A stretch of DNA of 20,234 bases, taken from NCBI GenBank assembly GCA_030824255.1, contig JAVBYB010000062.1, forward strand, positions 1-20,234, written 5' to 3'. A program made the position numbers and the translations under genes. Shown here in pieces: positions 9,099-18,002 of the stretch (positions within the stretch are counted from its first letter, which is position 1; every line of letters starts with the position of its first letter). This stretch comes from a bacterium. Lineage in GTDB: Bacteria; Pseudomonadota; Alphaproteobacteria; Caulobacterales; Hyphomonadaceae. Under the pieces are notes generated by a model. It did not search any database. It saw only the letters and a list, made by a program, of their open reading frames with translations, and was not told the DNA's origin.

Positions 9099-9815
9099 TT
9101 ATGTAGACAGGCGATATCCCACGCCCGGCTCAGTGAGAATGCGATGGGGCTGATCCGGATCTGCTTCGATCTTCTGACGTAGATTGCGAATGTGCACGCG
9201 GAGCGTCTGAACGTCGGCTTCGGTCGCAGGCCATGCCTTGCTGAGAAGGTGTCGGTGGGTGAGAACCTTTCCTGCGTGCAGAACGAGTTCATGCAGAAGC
9301 GCGTATTCGCGGGGCGTCAGCTTCGGATCGACGCCGTCAATTTTGACGATGCGTCGCGAGATGTCGACGGAGAGTCGACCGTCGTCATAAACCGGCGCAC
9401 CGCCTTGCATCTGGACGCGATGGCGCAGAGCGGCACGGACCCGCGCCATGAATTCGGCAACGCCGAAGGGTTTTGAGACGAAGTCATCTGCCCCTGAATC
9501 GAGAGCTGCGACCTTGCGCGCCTCATCGTCGAGTGCAGACAGCACGATGACGGCTGGCGCGCCAGCCGCCTGCAGTGTTCCGATCAGATCAGCGCCGTTG
9601 CCGTCTGGCAGGCCGAGGTCGAGCACGGCTACATCAAATTGGGTGGTGGTGATCGCGTGGCGCGCAGTCGCGAGGTCTCGCGCTTCAGTGACCTCAAAGC
9701 CCTCCGCCACAAGCGCAGAACGCAAAAAGCGCCGAATCGCGGCTTCGTCGTCAACGACGAGCGCCACCAGACTTCGTGCAGGCGAACGCTTCGCATCGCT
9801 AGGCGGTGTGCTCAT
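9099..9815 (-). CDS. kdpE: KDP operon response regulator KdpE
   Basis: A 238-residue OmpR/PhoB-type regulator. The receiver domain (about 15-130) has the acidic pair VDDE (Asp22, Asp23), the phospho-acceptor in AVLDLGLPDG (Asp66), a Ser in VLSA and Lys in SKPF. The winged-helix DNA-binding domain (about 140-238) contains LTPREYALLHELVLHAGKVL and ends EPGVGYRL, characteristic of KdpE-type regulators. When phosphorylated by KdpD it should activate the kdp structural genes. Its ATG overlaps the kdpD stop by 4 bases (ATGA), so the sensor and regulator are coupled. The N-terminal 14 residues are an unconserved extension. Confidence 0.95.
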   Translation of the reverse strand: MSTPPSDAKRSPARSLVALVVDDEAAIRRFLRSALVAEGFEVTEARDLATARHAITTTQFDVAVLDLGLPDGNGADLIGTLQAAGAPAVIVLSALDDEARKVAALDSGADDFVSKPFGVAEFMARVRAALRHRVQMQGGAPVYDDGRLSVDISRRIVKIDGVDPKLTPREYALLHELVLHAGKVLTHRHLLSKAWPATEADVQTLRVHIRNLRQKIEADPDQPHRILTEPGVGYRLST

Positions 9816-12445
9816 GGCTCGACCTGGATTGGAAAGACGATGCTGAATACCGCACCTTTGCCGTCAGGTCGATTTTTCGCCGAAATCTCGGCCTGCATCA
9901 GGCGGACGAAGCCCTTCACGATCGCGAGACCAAGGCCTGTTCCATTTGGAATCGCAGCGCTGCCCCGTTGGAACCGCTCGAAGATGCGCGCTTCTTCGCC
10001 CGGGGGCAGTCCCGGGCCTTCATCGAGGACCTCGACCAGTACGGTATCGCCGGACCGCCGCGCTGCCAGCGTGACGGGTGAGGCCTGGCCATGCAGCAAG
10101 GCATTCTCGACAAGATTGAATACGGCCTGGTCGGCGAGAGCCGCGTCCGCAGTGATCATGGGCAGGTTGGGTTCAATCTCCAGCCTGATCGCATGTGACC
10201 CGGCCAGTGACCGGGCTCGTTTGGCCACAGCTGAAAGAACGTCGCCCGGCTCCAGCAGTTCAAGATGCGCCTGAATGCTGCCGGCATCGAGACGCGTCAT
10301 GTCGAGCAGCTTCTCGACATAGCGCTGCATGCGTGCCGATTCCGACTCAATGGCTCCGAGAAGTTCGTCGCGTGTCTGCGGATCATGTCTGTCGCCATAG
10401 GTGCGCAGGCTTGAGGCCGCCCCGAGGATTCCAGCAATCGGCGTGCGCAGATCGTGGCTGAGTGAGGCGAGCATGGTGCCGCGCAGACGCTCGGCCTCGG
10501 TTTCAACGCGGCTTTGTTCCAGCGCGATCGAGACGTGTGCGCGTTCCATGGCGCTGGCGGCCTGATCGCCCATGGCAACCAAGCGTCGTCGTTCAGACGG
10601 AGTTAGAAGCGTGGCGCGGGCAACGCCAACAACTCCAGATACGAGGCGTGCCGTGCGTAGCGGCAGGAAGAGCCAGCGCGCGCCGGGCAGGGTGTCTGCG
10701 CCGCGCCCTGTTGGCTCGCCTTTTTCGGCAGTCCATCTTGCTGCCGCCATGTCGGCATCCGTGAGATCCAGGCTGGCGGCCGAGGCGCCAGCCAACCGCA
10801 GATCATTGAGGCCGACGCGTGCGAGCACAACGCATTCGACGTCGAAGGCGCGCCCGGCGTAGCGGGCCAGGGATTCGGCCGCTTCGTCCTCCGTCATTGC
10901 AGAGGTGAGCTGCCGCGACAGCCCAAACAGTTCGCGTGATGTGCGGGCTTCCGTACGCGCCGACAAGGTCTGCTGCCGGGCGCGTCCTGCCAAGGCAGAT
11001 ACGACAATGGCCGCACCGGAAAATGCCAGCAGGGCGAGCACATTGTCAGGGTCGACAATCGTGAACGTGTATCGTGGTTCGGTATAGAACCAATTGAAGG
11101 CGAGAGCTGACATAAGGCCGGTGATCAGCCCCGCCCAAAGGCCGCGCGTAAGCGCGCTGATCAGAACTGCGGCTAGATAGACGAGCGTGAGGTTTGAAAC
11201 GCCAAGCCATACATCGAGCGGCCATGCGACAAGAGATGCGAGCAGCGTCATCGTCAGCGCCTCGACGACGCCGCGCGAGGTCAGTGCGGGCCACGCAGAT
11301 ATGAGCGGAAAAAGCGTCTTGGCGCCTGCAGTTGCCGGTTCAGGCACAACTTCGATGGAGATGCTGCTGGATCGGTCGATCAGCTGGCGCACCACAGACC
11401 CGAAAACCATTTCGAACAGGGCCGATCGCCGGGCTTTGCCAACGATGATCTGTGTCACGTTCTGATCGCGCGCATAGGCGAGGAGTGTCTCGGTCACGCC
11501 ATCGCCCGGAAGGGTTGCTGTTTCTGCGCCCAAGCGCTCGGCAAGTCGCAACGTCTCAGCCAGCCGGATACGCTCGACCTCGCTGAGCCTTGCGCTACGG
11601 GCCGTCTCGACGTGAACGGCCATCCATGGCGCCTTGCTGCGATCAGCCAGACGCTTGGTATGACGAACAACGCCCGCAGACGCTTCGCGCTCGTCGACAC
11701 AAACAAGAAGCCTCTCACCGGCGGCCCAAGGGGCGTCCTCTCCCTGCGCCTTGCGATGTCCGCGTACCTGTCCGTCAATCGTATCGGCTGCGCGGCGCAT
11801 GGCGAGTTCGCGCAACGCCGAGAGGTTGCCGGGCGCAAAGTAGTGCCGCAGGGCGCGCTGCGCCTGATCTGGCGCGTAGACCTTGCCTTGTCGCAGACGC
11901 TCGATCAGTTCGTCTGGCGTCAGGTCAATCAATTCGATTTCGTCCGCCCGTTCCAGCACGGCATCTGGCACAGTCTCGCGCACGCGGACGCGCGTGATCC
12001 GCGCAACCACATCGTTGAGGCTTTCGATGTGCTGCACATTGAGCGTTGACCAGACGTCGATTCCGGCGGCCAGCAGCTCATCGACATCCATCCAGCGCTT
12101 GGGATGGCGGGCCCCCTCCGCATTGGTGTGCGCGAGCTCGTCGACCAGTGCGATCTCCGGGCGGCGGGCGAGCAGGGCATCCAGGTCCATCTCAGCGCCG
12201 AGGCGCGGAATTATGTCGAGGCCTTCGGTCAATGCCAACGTTTCCGCACGACCATGCGTCTCAATCACGCCAGCGGAGATATCGATGCCTTCGATGCGCT
12301 TCTTTCGCGCGTCCGACAGCATCTCGTAGGTCTTTCCCACGCCGGGGGCTGCGCCGAGATACACTTTCAGTCGGCCGCGCGTTTCCGCTTTCGCTTGTTC
12401 GAGCAGCGCGTCGGGCGAAGGCCTGCGCTCCCCGTTGTCAGTCAT
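9812..12445 (-). CDS. kdpD: Potassium sensor histidine kinase KdpD
   Basis: An 877-residue membrane kinase, close to the usual 890 or so. Order: KdpD domain with Walker [10 protein letters not shown] (31-39) and VDELAHTN (101-108); a universal-stress-protein-like domain with VCVDERE at 248-254 through about residue 368; four closely spaced membrane helices at about 392-487; a GAF-like domain at about 505-640; the phospho-accepting His664 in SLSHDLRTP; and an ATPase domain with [18 protein letters not shown] and [13 protein letters not shown]. All catalytic boxes are intact. Known KdpD proteins sense low K+ and ionic stress and also bind c-di-AMP or PTS IIA-Ntr in some species. The ATG overlaps the kdpC stop (ATGA), which ties pump and sensor into one transcript. 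Confidence 0.96.
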   Translation of the reverse strand: MTDNGERRPSPDALLEQAKAETRGRLKVYLGAAPGVGKTYEMLSDARKKRIEGIDISAGVIETHGRAETLALTEGLDIIPRLGAEMDLDALLARRPEIALVDELAHTNAEGARHPKRWMDVDELLAAGIDVWSTLNVQHIESLNDVVARITRVRVRETVPDAVLERADEIELIDLTPDELIERLRQGKVYAPDQAQRALRHYFAPGNLSALRELAMRRAADTIDGQVRGHRKAQGEDAPWAAGERLLVCVDEREASAGVVRHTKRLADRSKAPWMAVHVETARSARLSEVERIRLAETLRLAERLGAETATLPGDGVTETLLAYARDQNVTQIIVGKARRSALFEMVFGSVVRQLIDRSSSISIEVVPEPATAGAKTLFPLISAWPALTSRGVVEALTMTLLASLVAWPLDVWLGVSNLTLVYLAAVLISALTRGLWAGLITGLMSALAFNWFYTEPRYTFTIVDPDNVLALLAFSGAAIVVSALAGRARQQTLSARTEARTSRELFGLSRQLTSAMTEDEAAESLARYAGRAFDVECVVLARVGLNDLRLAGASAASLDLTDADMAAARWTAEKGEPTGRGADTLPGARWLFLPLRTARLVSGVVGVARATLLTPSERRRLVAMGDQAASAMERAHVSIALEQSRVETEAERLRGTMLASLSHDLRTPIAGILGAASSLRTYGDRHDPQTRDELLGAIESESARMQRYVEKLLDMTRLDAGSIQAHLELLEPGDVLSAVAKRARSLAGSHAIRLEIEPNLPMITADAALADQAVFNLVENALLHGQASPVTLAARRSGDTVLVEVLDEGPGLPPGEEARIFERFQRGSAAIPNGTGLGLAIVKGFVRLMQAEISAKNRPDGKGAVFSIVFPIQVEP

Positions 12446-13014
12446 CGTGAGCGTGTCCGCATGAAGTCGTCGAGCGCCAGATTGAGAGCCAGCACATTGA
12501 CTCGCGGCTCTCCAAGAAAACCAAGGGACTGCGTCTCGACATGATCGTCAACCAGCTTCGTGACTGCAGCTTCCGGAATGCCGCGGGCGGATGCCACGCG
12601 AGCGGCCTGGAAGCGTGCCGCGGCAGGAGAGATATGGGGATCAAGGCCCGATCCGGAAGCGGTCAGAAGGTCCGGGGGAATTTTGTTCGCCGGTTGGCCG
12701 TACCTTTTGGCTTCCGCCGTAATTCGGTCTGCGAGCGTTTGTGAGGACGGGCCAAGGTTGGAGCCGGCCGAAGCGCGGGCATCGTAACCTTTGCCTGCGG
12801 CGGACGGGCGCCCCCAGAAATACTCCGGCCGCGTAAATTGCTGCCCGATAAGGCGCGAGCCAACAACCTTGCCATCCTGCACGATGGCTGAGCCTTCGGC
12901 CTGATCATGGAACAGGGCCTGGCCTGCTCCGGCGATTGCGAGTGGGTAGACAAGCCCAGTGAGCAGCGTGAACAGCGCAAGCAGGACGAGGGCGGGGCGA
13001 ACATGTTTGAGCAT
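12442..13014 (-). CDS. kdpC: Potassium-transporting ATPase subunit KdpC
   Basis: A 190-residue subunit with one N-terminal membrane helix ([19 protein letters not shown]) followed by a periplasmic domain. Family marks are [42 protein letters not shown] and the C-terminal [18 protein letters not shown]. KdpC stabilises the KdpFABC pump and affects its affinity; its exact role in the cycle is debated. Start at ATG 13014, since the frame upstream of it lies within kdpB. The gene begins 8 bases after the kdpB stop and ends in a 4-base overlap with kdpD. Confidence 0.95.
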   Translation of the reverse strand: MLKHVRPALVLLALFTLLTGLVYPLAIAGAGQALFHDQAEGSAIVQDGKVVGSRLIGQQFTRPEYFWGRPSAAGKGYDARASAGSNLGPSSQTLADRITAEAKRYGQPANKIPPDLLTASGSGLDPHISPAAARFQAARVASARGIPEAAVTKLVDDHVETQSLGFLGEPRVNVLALNLALDDFMRTRSR

Positions 13015-13022
13015 GGTGTTTC

Positions 13023-15059
13023 TCACGCGAGACCGATTCCAGAGACGATAAGGTCGATCAACTTGATGCCGATGAAGGGGGCGATCAGGCCGCCGACGCC
13101 ATAGATGGCGAGGTTGCGGGCGAGAAGTTTCCCTGCGGGTGCAGCACGCCACTTCACGCCCTTCAGCGCCAGCGGGATCAACGCGGGGATGACCAGTGCG
13201 TTGAAGATGATCGCGGACAGGATGGCGCTGTTTGGCGAGGAGAGCTGCATGACGTTGAGCGCCTGCAGGCTGGGATAAATCGCCAGGAACATGGCCGGGA
13301 TGATCGCGAAGTATTTCGCAACGTCGTTGGCGACGGAGAACGTCGTCAGCGAGCCACGCGTCATCAGTAGCTGTTTCCCGATGGAGACGACTTCGATCAG
13401 CTTGGTAGGGTCGCTGTCGAGATCCACCATGTTGCCGGCTTCGCGGGCGGCGGGAGTGCCCGTTTGCATGGCGACGCCGACATCGGCTTGGGCAAGGGCG
13501 GGGGCGTCGTTGGTGCCATCGCCACACATCGCGACCATGCGCCCCGCCGCCTGTTCCTTCCGGATCAGCGCCAGCTTGTCCTCCGGTCTAGCCTCCGCGA
13601 GGAAATCATCCACCCCGGCTTCAGCGGCAATCGCGGCCGCAGTAAGCGGGTTGTCGCCCGTGATCATGACTGTGCGGATGCCCATGCGGCGCAGCTCGGC
13701 GAAGCGCTCCTTCACGCCACCTTTGACGACGTCCTTGAGGTGGACAATCCCGAGCACATGGCCGTCGCGCGAAACGGCCAGAGGTGTTCCGCCTTCGCGC
13801 GCCACCTTATCGGCGGCCTTGCGGACCTCTGGAGAGACTTCCACCTTATCGGTGCGCGAGCGAGCGTGAGTGATTACCGCATCGACGGCGCCTTTGCGGA
13901 TTGTGGCGCCATCGATATCGACGCCGCTCATGCGCGTCAGGGCGGAGAAGGGCAGGAAGCGCGCCTCCGCCATCTCGCGGCCACGCAGGCCAAAGCGTTC
14001 CTTGGCCAGGACAACGATGGAGCGGCCCTCAGGCGTTTCGTCCGATAGCGAGGCGAGCTGGGCGGCTACCGCCAGATCCTGCTCGCTCACTCCCGGAGCC
14101 GGAATAAAGGCGACGGCCTGACGGTCACCCAATGTTATCGTGCCGGTCTTGTCGAGAAGAAGGACATCGACGTCACCTGCCGCCTCCACGGCTCGGCCTG
14201 ACGTGGCGAGCACGTTGAAGCGAACGAGCCTGTCCATGCCCGCTATGCCGATCGCAGACAGGAGGCCACCGATTGTGGTGGGAATCAGTGCGATGAACAG
14301 CGATGCGAGCGCCACCGCGCTGACGATGCCACCGGAATACGATGCGAAGGCGGGAATGGTCGCTACCGCAAGCACGAAGATCAGTGACAGCCCGGCTAAC
14401 AGAACGCTGAGTGCAATTTCATTCGGTGTCTTGCGTCGCGAGGCGCCTTCGACGAGCGCGATCATCCGATCGAGAAACGTGTCGCCCTGGATAGCGGTGA
14501 TGCGGATCACGATGCGGTCCGAAAGCACGCGCGTACCAGCGGTCACAGCGGAACGGTCGCCGCCCGCCTCGCGGATCACCGGCGCACTCTCACCGGTTAT
14601 GGCGCTTTCATCTACCGTTGCGACGCCTTCCACCACTTCGCCATCGCCGGGGACGAACTCTCCGGCTTTGGCTTCGACAAGGTCGCCAAGCTTCAGATCA
14701 CTGGCAGCAACGGGCGCCTGCGCGGCACCATTCACCAAACGTCGCGCCATCAGTTCCGACCGCGCACGGCGAAGGCTCGCCGCCTGCGCTTTACCGCGCC
14801 CTTCCGCGATGCCCTCCGCAAACGTTGCGAACCAAACTGTCAACGCCAGCCAGAAGGCGATTTGCCCCGCGAACGCCGCTTCCGGGGCCCCGGAGGCCAG
14901 ATCGCGCAAGAACAGGATCAGCACATAGATTGCCGCCAGCTCGGTGGCGAACATAACCGGGTTTCGCCACAGCTTCAGCGGGTTCATCTTGGCGAATGCC
15001 GCGATGGCCGCCTGGCGCAGGATGGCGCTGTCGAAAAGCGAGATGGGTTTGCTGCTCAT
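13023..15059 (-). CDS. kdpB: Potassium-transporting P-type ATPase subunit KdpB
   Basis: The 678-residue energising subunit of the Kdp pump. It shows the actuator motif TGES (155-158; the Ser is equivalent to the inhibitory phospho-serine studied in E. coli KdpB), [13 protein letters not shown] in the membrane helix that carries the coupling site, the phosphorylated Asp303 in DKTGT, and the hinge [21 protein letters not shown]. All parts of the transport cycle are present. Length is normal for the family. It starts at an ATG 11 bases after kdpA ends, preceded by TGAGG as a possible ribosome binding site. Confidence 0.97.
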   Translation of the reverse strand: MSSKPISLFDSAILRQAAIAAFAKMNPLKLWRNPVMFATELAAIYVLILFLRDLASGAPEAAFAGQIAFWLALTVWFATFAEGIAEGRGKAQAASLRRARSELMARRLVNGAAQAPVAASDLKLGDLVEAKAGEFVPGDGEVVEGVATVDESAITGESAPVIREAGGDRSAVTAGTRVLSDRIVIRITAIQGDTFLDRMIALVEGASRRKTPNEIALSVLLAGLSLIFVLAVATIPAFASYSGGIVSAVALASLFIALIPTTIGGLLSAIGIAGMDRLVRFNVLATSGRAVEAAGDVDVLLLDKTGTITLGDRQAVAFIPAPGVSEQDLAVAAQLASLSDETPEGRSIVVLAKERFGLRGREMAEARFLPFSALTRMSGVDIDGATIRKGAVDAVITHARSRTDKVEVSPEVRKAADKVAREGGTPLAVSRDGHVLGIVHLKDVVKGGVKERFAELRRMGIRTVMITGDNPLTAAAIAAEAGVDDFLAEARPEDKLALIRKEQAAGRMVAMCGDGTNDAPALAQADVGVAMQTGTPAAREAGNMVDLDSDPTKLIEVVSIGKQLLMTRGSLTTFSVANDVAKYFAIIPAMFLAIYPSLQALNVMQLSSPNSAILSAIIFNALVIPALIPLALKGVKWRAAPAGKLLARNLAIYGVGGLIAPFIGIKLIDLIVSGIGLA

Positions 15060-15070
15060 GACGTGAAGCC

Positions 15071-16771
15071 TCAGTTGAGCGTGTTCGCTGTCGCTTCGGC
15101 GATCGGACCGACAGCGAGGGCAGGCAGGAAGGTGAGAGCGCCGACGACGACGATCACGAAGGCGAGCAGGCCGATAAACAGCGGTCCAGATGTCGGGAAC
15201 GCGCCTGCGGAGGCTGGGGCCGCCGGTTTGGCAGCAAGGCTGCCAGCAATCGCAAGCGCAGGGATGATCACGGCAAAACGGCCAATCAGCATCGCGATGG
15301 CGTGGGCGTAGGTGTAGAAGTCCGTGTTCGCAGTCAGGCCGCCAAACGCCGAGCCGTTGTTTCCGGCGGTCGATGCGAAGGAATAGAAGATCTCCGAGAA
15401 GCCGTGTGGCCCGATGTTGAGGATACCCGCACGTCCGGCCTCAGTGGCCGAAGCGATAGCTGTCCCTACCAGGATCGCGAGCGGCGAGGCGAGGATTGCC
15501 AGCACCGCCAGTTTCACCTCGCGAGCCTCGATCTTCTTGCCGAGATAGGCTGGCGTGCGGCCAACCATCAGTCCGGCAATGAAGATCGCCAGGATCGCAA
15601 ACAGCATGACCCCGTAGAAGCCCGCGCCGACGCCGCCTACAATAACCTCCCCTACCAGAATGTTGATCAGCGGGATCATGCCGCCGAGCGAGGTGAAGCT
15701 GTCGTGCATCGCGTTGACCGCTCCGCACGACGCCGCTGTCGTCACGACGGCGAACAGTGATGAGGCGGAGATGCCGAAGCGGATTTCCTTGCCTTCCATA
15801 TTGCCCATTGATGGATCAACGCCGGCGGCCATCAGGGCTGGAGTGCTTTGCGCTTCAGCCCAGTAGGAAACGCCAGCGCCGATCAGAAAGAGCACGCCCA
15901 CGGCGGTAAGGATCGCCCAGCCCTGGCGCTCATCGCCGACCATCCGCCCGAACATCACCACAAGCCCTGCGCCCACGGCGAAGATAGACAGCATCTGCAT
16001 CAGGTTGGTGAGTGCGTCCGGGTTCTCGAAGGGGTGCGCCGAGTTGGCGTTGAACGGTCCACCGCCATTGGTGCCGAGCATCTTGATGGCTTCCTGAGAA
16101 GCGAATGGCCCTACGGCGATGTCCTGCGGAACGCCTTCCAGCGTCGTGCCCTGTAGCGAGCCCGCAAACGTCTGCGGAACGCCGGACGCGAGCAGGTAAA
16201 GTGCAAACAGAATGGAGATGGGCAACAAAACATAGAGTGTCGCCCTCGTCATATCGACCCAGAAGTTGCCGATCTGTCCGGCTCCCTGGCGTGCGAAGCC
16301 GCGCGCGAAGGCAACGGCAATCGCAATGCCTGCGGCCGCCGACAGGAAGTTCTGCACGGTAAGGCCGGCCATCTGCGTCAGATGGCTCATCGTGCTCTCG
16401 CCGCCATAAGCCTGCCAGTTCGTGTTGGTGACGAAGCTGACAGCCGTGTTCATCGCGACGTTGGCGGGTACAGGTCCAAAGCCCTCCGGGTTCAGCGGCA
16501 GCAGGTGCTGAACCTGCATCAGCGCAAAGAGAGCTAGCGTCGCTGCGAAGCTGAACATCAGCAGCGCTGCCGCATACCCTTTCCAACTCTGTTCCGTCTC
16601 GGCCCGAACGCCGCTCAGCGCGTAGAAGGCGCGCTCGACCGGCGCGATCACAGGTGACAGCCAGGTACGGCGTCCCTCAAATACGGCGGCGAGGTAAAGC
16701 CCCATTGGCCGCGCGATCAGCGCGACAAAGGCGGTGAAGACGATGATCAGCGTCCAGCCTTCGGCGGTCAT
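15071..16771 (-). CDS. kdpA: Potassium-transporting ATPase subunit KdpA
   Basis: A 566-residue K+ channel-like subunit, about ten membrane helices, related to the SKT (Trk/Ktr/HKT) superfamily. The four pore-loop segments expected for the selectivity filter are present: [48 protein letters not shown] and [11 protein letters not shown]. It selects K+, which then passes to KdpB. GGAG lies 8 bases before the ATG, directly after the kdpF stop (TAAGGAG). First of the large genes in the operon, cotranscribed with kdpF and the upstream small ORF. Confidence 0.97.
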   Translation of the reverse strand: MTAEGWTLIIVFTAFVALIARPMGLYLAAVFEGRRTWLSPVIAPVERAFYALSGVRAETEQSWKGYAAALLMFSFAATLALFALMQVQHLLPLNPEGFGPVPANVAMNTAVSFVTNTNWQAYGGESTMSHLTQMAGLTVQNFLSAAAGIAIAVAFARGFARQGAGQIGNFWVDMTRATLYVLLPISILFALYLLASGVPQTFAGSLQGTTLEGVPQDIAVGPFASQEAIKMLGTNGGGPFNANSAHPFENPDALTNLMQMLSIFAVGAGLVVMFGRMVGDERQGWAILTAVGVLFLIGAGVSYWAEAQSTPALMAAGVDPSMGNMEGKEIRFGISASSLFAVVTTAASCGAVNAMHDSFTSLGGMIPLINILVGEVIVGGVGAGFYGVMLFAILAIFIAGLMVGRTPAYLGKKIEAREVKLAVLAILASPLAILVGTAIASATEAGRAGILNIGPHGFSEIFYSFASTAGNNGSAFGGLTANTDFYTYAHAIAMLIGRFAVIIPALAIAGSLAAKPAAPASAGAFPTSGPLFIGLLAFVIVVVGALTFLPALAVGPIAEATANTLN

Positions 16772-16783
16772 CAGCAGCGCTCC

Positions 16784-16873
16784 TTAGAATTTCTCTGGGC
16801 GCAGAAGCGCGATGAGGAAGAACACAAACAGACAGGCGGCCAGCGCCGCTCCTAATGAGAGGTCGAGCGACAT
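16784..16873 (-). CDS. kdpF: KdpF, small subunit of the Kdp pump
   Basis: A 29-residue peptide, MSLDLSLGAALAACLFVF followed by FLIALLRPEKF. One hydrophobic helix and the terminal LLRPE(R/K)F are the KdpF signature. It stabilises the KdpFABC complex by binding KdpA. AGGA lies 6 bases before the ATG, formed partly by the stop region of the preceding small ORF (CTAGGA). The stop is 12 bases before kdpA. Too short for routine gene calling. Confidence 0.9.
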   Translation of the reverse strand: MSLDLSLGAALAACLFVFFLIALLRPEKF

Positions 16874-16881
16874 GGGCGGTC

Positions 16882-16965
16882 CTAGATTTTGCTGAGGCCG
16901 GAAATCATCGCGCCGAAAGCGGCAAAAGCGATGCAGATGAAACCGATTGCGATGACTTCGGCCAT
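16882..16965 (-). CDS. 27-residue single-helix membrane peptide upstream of kdpF
   Basis: MAEVIAIGFICIAFAAFG followed by AMISGLSKI: one strongly hydrophobic helix with a short tail, read in the same direction as kdpF and 8 bases ahead of it. GGAGGG lies 7 bases before the ATG, a better site than kdpF has. I know no named Kdp subunit of this kind. It could be a second KdpF-like stabiliser, a regulator of KdpD, or a leader peptide whose translation sets kdpF expression. Its end supplies the kdpF ribosome binding site, which favours coupling. Confidence 0.6.
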   Translation of the reverse strand: MAEVIAIGFICIAFAAFGAMISGLSKI

Positions 16966-17008
16966 TGTGGCCCTCCGATCCTGGTCAGAGATCGAAATGA
17001 CGAAGTGC

Positions 17009-17054
17009 GCATTAAGACGCGAGCAGGGGACCTGTGCCCCGGCATTAAGAACGC
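17009..17054 (-). promoter_or_regulatory. Tandem motif upstream of kdp, candidate KdpE operator
   Basis: Read toward kdp, GCGTTCTTAATGC (17054-17042) is followed by GCGTCTTAATGC (17020-17009). The two units are nearly identical, in direct orientation and 33 bases apart, which is about three helical turns, as expected for a response regulator binding one face of DNA. They end 43 bases before the first small ORF. OmpR-type regulators such as KdpE normally bind direct repeats. The assignment is inference. Confidence 0.35.
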
Positions 17055-17280
17055 ATAAAGTTCACTTCAAATGCGCGCGCTCTCTCGCCAATATGAACCG
17101 TTTAGCGATGTGTCCGAACGGTTCCCAACCTCCCGCTTTCGCTTTTCGATGATACGCGGGGCGCGGTGTCGCGGGGTTGGAAGGTCGGTGGGAATTCTTG
17201 ACGGCTTCCTTGACGGTGCTGTCAAAACCATCGCTAGCTGTTCGTGCGAAAGCGATAAGTGGCGAAGGGTCGATTGATAG

Positions 17281-17300
17281 TCGAGTGGGAGTGACCGGAC
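17281..17300 (+). repeat. Direct repeat copy 2 beyond the kdp locus (candidate attR)
   Basis: tcgagtgggagtgaccggac, matching the guaA end at 8911-8930 in 19 of 20 bases and the same orientation. Nothing of guaA upstream of this 20-base core is duplicated here, as expected for a recombination core rather than a gene duplication. Confidence 0.55.
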
Positions 17301-17312
17301 GGTATCACCGAC

Positions 17313-17470
17313 GGTCAACCACTACCGCTGTCGGGTGTTTGCCGGCCACACCTTTTTGTCGAACCTTCTTGTCTGGTCAGGATCATGCCACTGCAAGATC
17401 GAGCGGGAAATGGCCGGAAATGCCTATCTCGCTCCAACCAGAGTTGAGATGGGTTTTGCGGTGGTTGACC
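17313..17470. repeat. Inverted repeat pair enclosing about 140 bp (MITE-like candidate)
   Basis: GGTCAACCAC (17313-17322) and GTGGTTGACC (17461-17470) are perfect 10-base inverted copies. Allowing one extra G the match extends outward (GACGGTCAACCAC against GACGGGTCAACCAC). The interior has no gene and no transposase. No convincing target duplication flanks it. Confidence 0.3.
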
Positions 17471-17660
17471 CGTCCAGGATGCTTTTGGGAACGTTGGTGC
17501 AATCGAAGCGAGTAGCTCCAAATTTCATCGAGACAAACCAACGAACGTCGCCACTGGCGCGAACAGGATCGTCGACAGACGTTGGCAATAAGGCTTTGTC
17601 CCGACCGGGATTGACCCATTGCGGACGTTGCCGGGACCGGGAGAGAACATCGTGTGGGCG

Positions 17661-18002
17661 CTAACGCAGCACGCCCGACCAACGAGCAACGATCTGCAGA
17701 AGACTGAGAACAATCAGGGGGCCGAATACTTTTAGCGTGTGTCGCGTGAACTGTTCGGGGAGGAACGTGTCGGCGCCAGGCGAGGCGCCATACTTCGTAG
17801 CGACGGCGGTGAGAGGACACTTCATGCCGCTTCCGACGAAAACCGACGCCTCGATCACCACAAGGACCACCGCCGCGAAGAGCCAAAACCCGCTCGCACC
17901 AACTAGGCCGCCGAAAAATACGGCGACCACCAAACTTGCCATGACGATATAGATCGCCGTGTGCACACCGCGCACGAGGCTCAATCGCATGGCGTCAGTC
18001 AC
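17661..18002 (-). CDS. Small integral membrane protein with a CPLT motif (113 aa)
   Basis: Three hydrophobic helices (about residues 15-37, 39-58 and 88-107). Between the second and third is GSGMKCPLTAVATKYGA, then DTFLPEQFTRHTLKVFGP. Similar CPLT-containing small membrane proteins are known as uncharacterised families, with a resemblance to DUF2784-type proteins; I cannot assign a function. GTG 18002 overlaps the dehydrogenase stop by 4 bases (GTGA), favouring coupled translation; ATG 17990 is an alternative start. Confidence 0.65.
   Translation of the reverse strand: MTDAMRLSLVRGVHTAIYIVMASLVVAVFFGGLVGASGFWLFAAVVLVVIEASVFVGSGMKCPLTAVATKYGASPGADTFLPEQFTRHTLKVFGPLIVLSLLQIVARWSGVLR

Larger units (their letters stand above)
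8911..17300. mobile_element. Candidate remnant genomic island at guaA carrying kdpFABCDE
   Basis: The segment bounded by the two copies of the guaA-end repeat is about 8.4 kb and contains only the kdp locus and its upstream region. It reads toward guaA. No integrase, excisionase or transposase remains inside or directly beside it. A target-site duplication at a known hotspot supports integration, but loss of the integrase means the element, if real, is fixed. Alternatively, a later element inserted and was deleted, leaving only its distal repeat. Confidence 0.3.
16966..17660. other. Gene-free region upstream of the kdp operon (about 700 bp)
   Basis: I see no convincing gene here on either strand: the open frames lack ribosome binding sites and recognisable protein patterns. 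It contains the tandem GCATTAAGA(A)CGC motif (17009-17054), two TTGACGG units 12 bases apart followed by GTCAA (17197-17225), the second copy of the guaA-end repeat (17281-17300), and an inverted repeat enclosing about 160 bp (17313-17470). The stretch 17300-17660 is less GC-rich by eye than its surroundings and looks like decayed sequence. The kdp promoter must lie in the part nearest 16966, but no strong -10/-35 pair stands out. Confidence 0.6.

Noticed and set aside
8879..9292. Minus-strand frame crossing the guaA end and the gap to kdpE
   Set aside because: It is antisense to the guaA C-terminus and out of frame with kdpE; its apparent conservation would come from guaA itself.
10206..10215. 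AGTGACCGGG inside kdpD, resembling the att core
   Set aside because: Only nine bases match the core, within coding sequence; expected by chance at this GC content.
17024..17040. GGGG-N7-CCCC with nearby GC, considered as a sigma-54 promoter
   Set aside because: The spacing between the GG and GC elements does not fit the -24/-12 consensus on either strand.
17067..17318. 83-codon minus-strand frame upstream of kdp
   Set aside because: It lacks a ribosome binding site, shows no domain, and covers the candidate operator and repeat.
17383..17886. Minus-strand frame over the gap and the CPLT membrane protein
   Set aside because: It overlaps a better-supported membrane protein in another frame and has low-complexity, Arg/Ser-rich content typical of shadow frames.
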